Assembly (NCBI GenBank): GCA_021160785.1
Contig: JAGHBX010000083.1
Span: 1 to 11,988 of the forward strand
Source: Planctomycetota bacterium
GTDB lineage: Bacteria > Planctomycetota > Phycisphaerae > Sedimentisphaerales > Anaerohalosphaeraceae
Length of the DNA stretch: 11,988 bases
Direction of reading: 5' to 3'
Positions 6,087 through 11,988 of this stretch are shown in pieces (position 1 is the first letter of the stretch; every line of letters begins with the position of its first letter). Below the pieces are notes generated by a model. That model was not told where the DNA came from. It worked only from the letters and a program-made list of their open reading frames with translations, and ran no database searches. Made by a program: the position numbers and the translations under genes.

Positions 6087-9000
6087 ATGCAGAAAACAAG
6101 TGGTGTAGAAAAGATATTAGATAAATGGCGAGGGCTTATTAAGAGCAAGAAACGAGCCATCATTTCATTTGAAGAGATAATACAGGCGCGTATTGAATCC
6201 CTGCGTTCGTGGATATATCCGGAGAGTGAACCGCTTGACGGCTGGACGTATCGTCAGTTTAAATACGCTCATGACATGGAGCGTACATTCATTGACGATG
6301 ACTGGAAACCTATCAAGGTTGGTGATACCTGGGGTGGGGCGGATATGAGTGCGTATTTTAAGTGCAAGGCCCAAATCCCCGAACGTTTTAAAGGCAAGCC
6401 GGTTGTGCTTAAGGTTTACTTTAGCGGTGACGGGCTTTTGAGGGTTAACGGGGAGGCATTTCATGGGCTCGATCCGTTTCGCGATACGGTTTTTATGACT
6501 GAATCTGCGCGGGGGGATGAGGAATATGATCTTGAAGTTGAATCGTTTATTATGTGGCATTTTGGCGAGGGTATCGTCAAGAATTTTGAGGTTTCCAACT
6601 GGGCGGTTTTCGATAAGGAAATGCATGATGCGTATTGGGATCTTAAGACTATTTTCAATGTGATGATGACGGAGACACTAGAGCCCGATCTTGTTGATTT
6701 TCTCCGTAAGCGGCTTGATAAGGCTACTCGTTTTATTGACCAAAGGTGCGAAGACGCTGCCGCGGTGAAAGAAGCTGCATTGAAGTCGCAGGGGATGATC
6801 CGTGAGAGTATTTACAATTGCGGCAAGTTCCAGAAGGAAGGGCTTGTGCATCTTACGGGTAATTCTCATCTTGACCTTGTTTATTTGTGGACCCATTCGG
6901 AGTTTGTTCGCAAGATTGGCCGGACTCATGCCACTGCTCTGCGGTTGATGGAGCAGTATCCGGATTATATTTTTACTCAAAGTCAGCCTCATATGTATGA
7001 TCAGATGAAGGAGCATTTTCCGGAGTTGTTCGCGCAGGTTAAGGAGCGTATAAAAGAAGGCCGATGGGAAGCGGTTGGAGCGTTTTGGGTTGAGCCGGAT
7101 TGCAATCTTATATCGGGTGAATCTACGGTTCGCCAGATCTTGCATGGGATTCGGTTTTATCAGAAAGAGTTTAGTGTTACTCCCAAGACCGCATGGATAC
7201 CGGATGTGTTTGGTAACACGTGGACCATGCCGCAGATCCTTGTTAAGTGCGGGTTGAAATATTTTGTTACTCATAAGATGAGCATCTGGAACGACACTAA
7301 TAAGTGGACTAAAAATGTATTCTGGTGGGAATCGCCGGATGGCTCGCGTATCTTTTCTCATGTGCCGACAACTCACTTTATCGGCACCGCTGAGCCTGAC
7401 CATGTTAAGGATCATTGGGATGCTTTCAGCGATAAAGCTGAAATAGGTGAGTCGCTGTATTGTTACGGCTGGGGAGACGGCGGCGGCGGTCCGGATACCG
7501 AAATGCTTGAATATTGCAAGCGTTACGACGATTTGCCGGGTATTGTGTCGTGTAAGAATTCTACTGTTGAGCAGGCTCTGGAAAGTATGCTCCAAAAGGC
7601 GGTCAACGCGGAAATACCTGTTATCAATGACGAACTTTATCTAGAAGAGCATCGCGGCGTATATACCACCAAAGGCCGTCTTAAGAAACTAAATCGATAC
7701 TGCGAACACCTCTATCGCAAAGCCGAGATGTTCAGTTGCATCGCCCGGATACCATATCCACATGAAGAACTTCAAAGCGGATGGCAGGAGATATTGACCA
7801 ATCAGTTCCATGATTCACTGCCCGGAACCCATGTCACGCCTGCTTACCGGGATATTCTGGAAAGCTATGACAAGGCTGTGTCGGTTGGTGAAAAGGCGTT
7901 GAATGATGCGTTAGGCAATATCGCTTCCGGTATCAATACAAGCGGCATAGGGCAGGCTGTTGTTCTTTTTAATGCTCTGCCATATACCCGCACAAGCCGT
8001 GTGACTGTTGCCTGTGATCTAGCCGAGGCCCATGTCCTGAACCCGGAGGGAAACGAAATTACCAGTCAGTTCACAATAGACCATGAAACTTCCGATCCAG
8101 TTATCACTTTTGAAGCAGTCGACTTACCTCCGGTTGGCTATTCGGTATATAGAATAGTAGAAGGTCCCGGAAAACTGCAGTCACCTGATGCATGTGTTGT
8201 GCGAACCGATAAAAAAACAGTTTCCTTGGAAAATAAATATCTTAAAGCTGTGGTCAATGGCTCCGGTGAGGTCGTGTCGCTGATTGATAAAGATACCGGC
8301 CGTGATGTGATCGATGCACATAATCGTGGAAATGTCTTTCATCTCTATGAAGATATCCCTGGTACGTTTGACGCATGGGACATTGAAGAGCATTATAGCA
8401 GTCATGAATTCGATATGGCAGCAGTCCATATGGAGATTCTCGAGTTGGGGCCGGTTCAGTCGACTCTGCTGGTTACACACACATTTCGTAAATCAAAGAT
8501 AAAACAGCGTATCGTTCTCGGCGCAAATGCACGACGGTTGGATTTTCAGACTTGGGTTGACTGGAAAGAGCAGCACAAACTGCTGAAGGTTCGTTTCAAT
8601 ACGAATATTCGCTCACGTCAGGCAACTTATGATATTGCATATGGAAATATCAAACGACCGACGACTAGGAATAATTCGTTCGAAACTGCTAAATTTGAAG
8701 TGCCCGGCCATGAGTGGATGGATATCTCGCAAGCTGACAGAGGGCTCAGTTTGCTTACTGATTGCAAATACGGCTATGAGGGGCATGAGCAGATGATAGC
8801 TTTGTCGTTGCTTAAGGGGCCGAAGTATCCTGACCCGGTTTCCGACCAGGAAGAGCATACTTTTACTTATTCGCTTTATCCGCATGCCGCTGATTGGAAA
8901 GCCGCCGATACCATTAACCAGGCAGCCGATCTGAATGATCCTGTAGAGGTTGTGTTTTCAGACTCCACATCATCTGGTAGACAATCCGTTGGCTCATTTA

Positions 9001-9260
9001 TGCAACTTGACGCTAAGGGTGTTACGCTGGAGGCGGTAAAAAAAGCTGAAGATTCAGATGATGTTATTATCCGTCTTGTCGAACGCCATGGCGGCCAGGA
9101 AACGGTAACAATTTCTATTGATTGCAAAATACTATCTGTAGCAAATTGCGATCTCCTTGAGAAGCAACTGGATATATTGCCATTACAGGCCGATGGCAGC
9201 ATAAAGTTTTCCATAAACCCTTATGAAATTAAAACATTGAAGCTGAAAGCAAGTAACTAA
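6087..9260 (+). CDS. GH38 alpha-mannosidase, cytosolic Ams1/MAN2C1 type
   Basis: This 1057-residue enzyme hydrolyses terminal alpha-mannosides with a retaining, metal-dependent mechanism. Residues about 60-200 form an N-terminal beta domain (WGGADMSAYFKCKAQIP, VNGEAFHGLDPF) like that of the yeast Ams1/human MAN2C1 group. The catalytic domain follows: GNSHLDLVYLW with metal ligands His261 and Asp263, and WIPDVFG with Asp373 as the nucleophile. The middle domain has ELYLEEHRGVYTTKGR, and NQFHDSLPGTHV carries His575, the fourth metal ligand. A C-terminal GH38 beta region starts near LENKYLKAVVNGSGEVVSLI. No signal peptide is present, so it acts in the cytoplasm, probably on imported mannosides. 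The ATG at 6087 has a weak GGAG 11 bases upstream and may depend on coupling to the upstream frame, which ends 3 bases before it. All key residues are intact. Linkage specificity is unknown. Confidence 0.95.
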   Translation: MQKTSGVEKILDKWRGLIKSKKRAIISFEEIIQARIESLRSWIYPESEPLDGWTYRQFKYAHDMERTFIDDDWKPIKVGDTWGGADMSAYFKCKAQIPERFKGKPVVLKVYFSGDGLLRVNGEAFHGLDPFRDTVFMTESARGDEEYDLEVESFIMWHFGEGIVKNFEVSNWAVFDKEMHDAYWDLKTIFNVMMTETLEPDLVDFLRKRLDKATRFIDQRCEDAAAVKEAALKSQGMIRESIYNCGKFQKEGLVHLTGNSHLDLVYLWTHSEFVRKIGRTHATALRLMEQYPDYIFTQSQPHMYDQMKEHFPELFAQVKERIKEGRWEAVGAFWVEPDCNLISGESTVRQILHGIRFYQKEFSVTPKTAWIPDVFGNTWTMPQILVKCGLKYFVTHKMSIWNDTNKWTKNVFWWESPDGSRIFSHVPTTHFIGTAEPDHVKDHWDAFSDKAEIGESLYCYGWGDGGGGPDTEMLEYCKRYDDLPGIVSCKNSTVEQALESMLQKAVNAEIPVINDELYLEEHRGVYTTKGRLKKLNRYCEHLYRKAEMFSCIARIPYPHEELQSGWQEILTNQFHDSLPGTHVTPAYRDILESYDKAVSVGEKALNDALGNIASGINTSGIGQAVVLFNALPYTRTSRVTVACDLAEAHVLNPEGNEITSQFTIDHETSDPVITFEAVDLPPVGYSVYRIVEGPGKLQSPDACVVRTDKKTVSLENKYLKAVVNGSGEVVSLIDKDTGRDVIDAHNRGNVFHLYEDIPGTFDAWDIEEHYSSHEFDMAAVHMEILELGPVQSTLLVTHTFRKSKIKQRIVLGANARRLDFQTWVDWKEQHKLLKVRFNTNIRSRQATYDIAYGNIKRPTTRNNSFETAKFEVPGHEWMDISQADRGLSLLTDCKYGYEGHEQMIALSLLKGPKYPDPVSDQEEHTFTYSLYPHAADWKAADTINQAADLNDPVEVVFSDSTSSGRQSVGSFMQLDAKGVTLEAVKKAEDSDDVIIRLVERHGGQETVTISIDCKILSVANCDLLEKQLDILPLQADGSIKFSINPYEIKTLKLKASN

Positions 9261-9261
9261 A

Positions 9262-9511
9262 ATGGCCTTACGAGAAAGATTGCTTACAGTAATAAATAAC
9301 GAAAATCCTGACAGACTTCCCTGTCAGGTTCATGAGTGGATGCCTTATTATCTTGATACATATCTTGACGGCATAGACCACTGGCAGGTTTATGAGAAGT
9401 TAGGATTAGCGGACTCAACTCATTAATACAACTAAGGATCATGGCGGATATATAATCGCTCCGAGCGACCATTTTATTCACGGTGATCCAAAAAACTTCG
9501 AAGCATTATAG
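9262..9511 (+). pseudogene. Second URO-D-like gene with its middle deleted
   Basis: The ATG at 9262 begins one base after the mannosidase stop codon. Its frame encodes 54 residues beginning MALRERLLTVINNENPDRLP, then CQVHEWMPYYLDTYLDGID, the N-terminus of a URO-D-like protein, and stops at 9424-9426. Another frame, from about 9413 to the TAG at 9509-9511, reads QLINTTKDHGGYIIAPSDH then GDPKNFEAL, the usual C-terminal strand and helix of the same family. About 250 internal codons are missing and the joint is out of frame. The N-terminus differs from that of the first remnant, so this was a distinct URO-D paralogue. The one-base gap to the mannosidase suggests the intact ancestor was translationally coupled to it. 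Its last bases run into the SD of the following sulfatase. Confidence 0.8.
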
Positions 9512-9516
9512 AAGGA
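9511..9516 (+). promoter_or_regulatory. Ribosome binding site of the second sulfatase gene
   Basis: GAAGGA lies ten bases before the ATG at 9527. Its first G is the last base of the TAG that ends the URO-D remnant. Confidence 0.65.
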
Positions 9517-9526
9517 AATATTATTT

Positions 9527-10990
9527 ATGAGCTCACTAATCATTAGACGTGAATTTCTAAAGAAATGTGCGATGGGCGGATTGTCCTTGTCGGCAGGTGT
9601 CCTCCTTACATCATGTAGTTCATCTCGGACTTATAATGACCAAAAGACCATCGGCCAAAAACCTAATATTGTTTTTATCTTTGCCGATGACTGGGGCTGG
9701 GGCGATTTAAGCTGTCACGGCCATCCTTATGTCAAAACGCCTAACATTGATCGTTTGGCAAAAGAGGGAACGGACTTCACTAAATTCACTGTAGCAAGCG
9801 GTGTGTGTTCTCCAAGCCGTACTGCGGTAATGACTGGGCACTTCCCGGCACGATTTAACATTAACGGACACTTTGCATGGGTTCACAGTAATCAGAAAAG
9901 AAACATGCCCGACTGGCTCAGCCCTAAAGCTCCGCTGTTGCCCAGATTTCTCAAAGATAGCGGCTATGCTACGGCCCACTATGGCAAGTGGCACCTTGCC
10001 AACGATATGATCCCGGACTCTCCGCTGCCGATTGAATATGGTTATGACGAATACGGTGCTTTTAACTGTGCAGGCGAGCAGATGCCTCCACATGATGATA
10101 CTCGTTTAGCAAATAAATTCATTAGAAAGAGTCATCAACAGGGTAAACCATTCTTTGTTAACTTGTGGATGCACGAGTCACATACGCCATTCCATACTCT
10201 TCCCAAATACCGCTGGCGATTCCCTGACTTAGAGAAAGCCGATAACATTTACGCATCAGTTTTGTCTCATGCTGATGACCGAATCGGGGAAGTCTTGGAT
10301 ACGATCGATGAATTGGGTATTGCTGACAATACCTTAGTTATATTCAGTTCTGACAATGGACCGGCCAGATCACACAAGCCCACCGATTTAGAGTTAATGC
10401 ACGATACTGCAACCGGTGCCGGTTACGGTATTGGTGCGTCAAAGGGGACTACCGGCGGCAGGAGAGGTTATAAAGCCTGTCTGTTCGAAGGTGGTATCGG
10501 CGTGCCGTTTATTGCAAAATGGCCGGGCGAGATCAAAGCAGACGCCATCAATGATGACTCACTTATTTCCGCGGTTGATCTGCTGCCTACTTTCTGCGAG
10601 ATTGCAGGGGTTAAACTGCCGGCCGATTATAGACCAGATGGGATCAGTCAGGTCGATGTGCTATTGGGCAAAAAAAATGTCGTAGAACGCTCGAAACCTT
10701 TGTTCTGGAAGTTTGATTCCCCCTGGCCGGCTAAACAGTATGCGCCGGACCACTGGGTTGCTTATGCTGTCGTGTATGAAAACTGGAAGCTTGTCACTAA
10801 TAAGGACGCCAGCCATGTCGAGCTTTATGATATTATCAAAGATACCTACGAGAAGAACGATCTAAAAACGCAGAATCCTGAGGTTGCCAATCAGTTAAAG
10901 AAAATGATCGAGTCATGGAAAACAGCCTTGCCGGCAAAACCAGATTCAAGCTGTTTTTCTGATTACCGCAACAGGCCTTCTCTAAAGTAG
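9527..10990 (+). CDS. S1-type sulfatase, probable Tat-exported lipoprotein
   Basis: This 487-residue sulfatase has the Cys-type activation motif CSPSR, with Cys94 as the formylglycine precursor, followed by TAVMTG. Other landmarks are IFADDWGWGD with metal ligands Asp54 and Asp55, HYGKWHLA, a mid-protein HESHTPFH, and SSDNG with Asp276 and Asn277. The N-terminus reads IRREFLKKCAMGGLSLSAG and then LLTSC. The R-R-E-F-L-K stretch fits a Tat signal and LTSC fits a lipobox, so the protein is probably anchored to a membrane facing the periplasm or outside. This contrasts with the first sulfatase, which has no lipobox. The two sulfatases share only family motifs and look like different subfamilies, so they probably act on different sulfate positions. 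It follows the URO-D remnant by 15 bases, and the start is supported by GAAGGA. Catalytic class is certain; the substrate is unknown. Confidence 0.95.
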   Translation: MSSLIIRREFLKKCAMGGLSLSAGVLLTSCSSSRTYNDQKTIGQKPNIVFIFADDWGWGDLSCHGHPYVKTPNIDRLAKEGTDFTKFTVASGVCSPSRTAVMTGHFPARFNINGHFAWVHSNQKRNMPDWLSPKAPLLPRFLKDSGYATAHYGKWHLANDMIPDSPLPIEYGYDEYGAFNCAGEQMPPHDDTRLANKFIRKSHQQGKPFFVNLWMHESHTPFHTLPKYRWRFPDLEKADNIYASVLSHADDRIGEVLDTIDELGIADNTLVIFSSDNGPARSHKPTDLELMHDTATGAGYGIGASKGTTGGRRGYKACLFEGGIGVPFIAKWPGEIKADAINDDSLISAVDLLPTFCEIAGVKLPADYRPDGISQVDVLLGKKNVVERSKPLFWKFDSPWPAKQYAPDHWVAYAVVYENWKLVTNKDASHVELYDIIKDTYEKNDLKTQNPEVANQLKKMIESWKTALPAKPDSSCFSDYRNRPSLK

Positions 10991-11057
10991 CCTGTGTCGG
11001 ATAATTTACTCGGTTCAAAGATAAGTGAGTTTTTATAGCTACATAAAGGATAATGAT

Positions 11058-11268
11058 ATGAAAAATAGTACGCTTAAGATATTTGTTGCTGTTGACATAT
11101 ACCGTAATTGCAGAAGAGATGGATTCTATGTGGGGGCCGTCCGTTGCAAAACTTCGCTCGGAAGATGCTGGCCGTGGCCAGCTCTTTGCTGATGGCAACT
11201 ATGCCATGTTTATTCACTGGGGTGTTTACTCGCATTTGGGCAACAAAGTTGATGATAAAACGTATTAC
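11058..11268 (+). pseudogene. GH29 alpha-L-fucosidase N-terminal fragment, frameshifted
   Basis: AAGGA at 11046-11050 precedes an ATG at 11058 by seven bases. The frame begins MKNSTLKIF; one base must then be skipped to enter the frame that continues LLLLTYTVIAEEM, which together make a plausible Sec signal peptide. The second frame reads KLRSEDAGRGQLFADGNYAM then FIHWGVYSHLGNKVDDKTYYG, a clear GH29 alpha-L-fucosidase N-terminus (canonical FIHWG motif). At about 11268 the fucosidase sequence stops, and the frame runs into unrelated lamin-tail-domain sequence. The HHDGF segment and the nucleophile region are missing, so the product is dead. Unlike the two GH29-like genes at the left end, this is close to the canonical family. 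Confidence 0.8.
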
Positions 11269-11494
11269 GGTAATGGTGGTGAAAAAATAGAAATACAAAA
11301 ACCGGGCGACATGCGTCTCCAATGGCAGACGCATGTGGATCAGGGTTGACAGAGTGTTTTTTGACAACCAGCTACCATGGCCAACCTCTCCGGATGGGGG
11401 AGGCGATGCGCTCCATAGAGCCACGAATTCAAATTACGGCAACGATTCAAATAAGGCTTTGATCTCATATTTTCAATCCAATAATCTTCGATAA
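11269..11494 (+). pseudogene. Lamin-tail-domain (LTD) C-terminal fragment
   Basis: In the same frame as the fucosidase piece, NGGEKIEIQKPGD appears, which fits the early strand of a lamin tail domain. That frame stops at the TGA at 11347-11349. A different frame then reads RVDRVFFDNQLPWPTSPDGG and continues DALHRATNSNYGNDSNK before the TAA at 11492-11494. The WP-x-x-PDGGG and YGND features are typical of LTD segments in large exported planctomycete proteins. At least one frameshift lies between 11305 and 11345. The fragment is either the true C-terminus of the broken fucosidase gene or a second gene joined to it by deletion. Confidence 0.6.
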
Positions 11495-11638
11495 AAGTAT
11501 GTCTCTATTTGAAGAGATTTCAGCATAAATGCTAAAAAACAGCCATGTATTTAGCCAAATATTCAACTTTTTCAAAAAACTTTGCACGAAATAGGATATA
11601 TGATACTGTGGCCTTGGAGCAGCAGTACATCGGTCAGT
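11495..11638 (+). other. Gene-free AT-rich spacer before the IS element
   Basis: No coding frame or RNA gene is recognised here. The only structure seen is a short inverted repeat, AGCATAAATGCT at 11522-11533, followed by A residues, which does not make a terminator on either strand. Confidence 0.5.
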
Positions 11639-11646
11639 TGTCAAGG

Positions 11647-11691
11647 GGCGCTCAAAATAGGTCATTGATGGGCGCTTGAAAATAGGTCATT
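11647..11691 (+). repeat. Tandem IS21 terminal repeats (transposase-binding type)
   Basis: Two near-identical copies at 11647-11666 and 11671-11691 start 24 bases apart. Each begins GGCGCT and ends AAAATAGGTCATT, with one CA/TGA difference in between. Multiple terminal repeats of about 20 bases at each end are characteristic of IS21-family elements, where the IstA transposase binds. Confidence 0.8.
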
Positions 11692-11757
11692 TTGGAAGGA
11701 AGTTTTGCCATAGTGTCGCTGAGATCTCGATAATAACGGGATTTCAGGAGATCACGC

Positions 11758-11988
11758 ATGGCGAACTATCTCAAGATGGCCAAAATCAACGCAATACTGA
11801 TGTTAAAGGAGCACGGCTGGTCTCAAAAGGCGTATCGCCAGAGAACTTGGCATTCCTCGTTATCCAGACGTGCGACGATTGAATCGAAAAGTATACTCGT
11901 CAAGATAGTAGTCCAGGTGCTTGCCGCTGACAGCTCCTTGATGAGTACCAAGTAGCCATCGCTTCAATAGCGATGCAATCCGGTGTAC
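11758..11988 (+). pseudogene. istA: istA-like IS21 transposase N-terminus, frameshifted and cut by window edge
   Basis: AGGAG at 11746-11750 lies seven bases before the ATG at 11758. The frame reads MANYLKMAKINAILMLKEHG then WSQ, the N-terminal helix and start of the helix-turn-helix of IstA. At about 11827-11831 one extra base shifts the frame. The continuation RIARELGIPRYPDVRRLNRK, the second half of the helix-turn-helix, is in the +1 frame and stops at 11906-11908. A third frame near the window end reads LLDEYQVAIASIAMQSG, which could be the next piece of IstA after another shift, but that is weak. The intact protein is normally about 400-500 residues with an rve/DDE core, none of which is visible here. 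Non-functional as read, unless the shifts are sequencing errors. Confidence 0.75.

Larger units (their letters stand above)
11639..11988 (+). mobile_element. Left end of an IS21-family insertion sequence (runs off the window)
   Basis: The element appears to begin with TGTCAAGG at 11639, a TG end as expected for IS21. It is followed by two tandem copies of an internal terminal repeat and then an istA-like gene starting at 11758. IS21 elements are usually about 2-2.5 kb and carry istA and istB, so most of this one lies outside the window. Frameshifts in istA show this copy is probably inactive. The right end and target duplication cannot be seen. Confidence 0.75.

Noticed and set aside
6678..7595. 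Long antisense frame (305 codons) opposite the GH38 gene
   Set aside because: It lies wholly opposite a clearly recognised catalytic domain, has no recognisable motif, and follows the frame bias of the real gene.
9307..9328. Perfect 8-base inverted repeat (CCTGACAG / CTGTCAGG, 6-base loop)
   Set aside because: It sits within the PDRLPCQ codons of the URO-D remnant and is not followed by a T run, so it is probably coincidental and not a terminator or operator.
11008..11034. Possible terminator after the second sulfatase (ACTC ... GAGT then T run)
   Set aside because: The stem is only four base pairs with a long loop, too weak to call.
11522..11533. Inverted repeat AGCATAAATGCT next to an A run
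   Set aside because: The A run follows the hairpin on the + strand and a T run precedes it on the - strand, so it is not an intrinsic terminator in either direction.
11647..11691. CRISPR-like repeat array
   Set aside because: Only two copies with a spacer of about 4 bases and an adjacent istA, which is the IS21 terminal repeat pattern.

Overview
This window looks like part of an accessory polysaccharide-degradation locus from a bacterium of the PVC group. The best fit is Planctomycetota (Phycisphaerae-like) or Lentisphaerota/Kiritimatiellota. That assignment is an inference. It rests on Tat-exported Cys-type sulfatases, GH29-like proteins, an SSS-family symporter, uroporphyrinogen-decarboxylase-like (URO-D) remnants and a lamin-tail-domain remnant, all on one strand at moderate GC, with a recurring GAAGGA Shine-Dalgarno sequence. 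No rRNA, tRNA or phylogenetic marker is present to confirm it.

Layout, all on the + strand. (1) 129-2147: two tandem paralogous GH29-like (alpha-L-fucosidase fold) genes. The first has no signal peptide and the second has a Tat signal. (2) 2216-3799: a Tat-exported S1-type sulfatase. (3) 3945-5789: an SSS-family sodium:solute symporter. (4) 5798-6083: a URO-D-like pseudogene that keeps only its two ends. (5) 6087-9260: a large cytosolic GH38 alpha-mannosidase of the Ams1/MAN2C1 type. (6) 9262-9511: a second URO-D-like pseudogene, again only the two ends. (7) 9527-10990: a second sulfatase, a probable Tat lipoprotein. (8) 11058-11494: a broken gene in which a frameshifted GH29 N-terminus runs into a lamin-tail-domain C-terminus. 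(9) 11639 to the window end: the left end of an IS21-family insertion sequence with a frameshifted istA.

Taken together, the exported enzymes (two sulfatases, one GH29-like protein) probably trim a sulfated glycan outside the cytoplasm. The symporter would import a released sugar or small glycoside, and the cytosolic GH38 enzyme would remove alpha-mannose. A sulfated, mannose- and possibly fucose-containing glycan is a reasonable guess, but the sequence does not prove the substrate.

Two things stand out. First, the 3' part of GH29-like gene 1, the spacer after it and the following Tat signal are repeated about 1.09 kb downstream. This implies that a tandem duplication fused the sulfatase's Tat signal onto the second GH29-like gene. 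Second, three separate genes have each kept recognisable N- and C-terminal pieces while losing the middle. Together with a decayed IS21 end, this suggests a locus undergoing deletion-driven decay, or possibly an assembly artefact that should be excluded. I did not find a convincing wholly new system.
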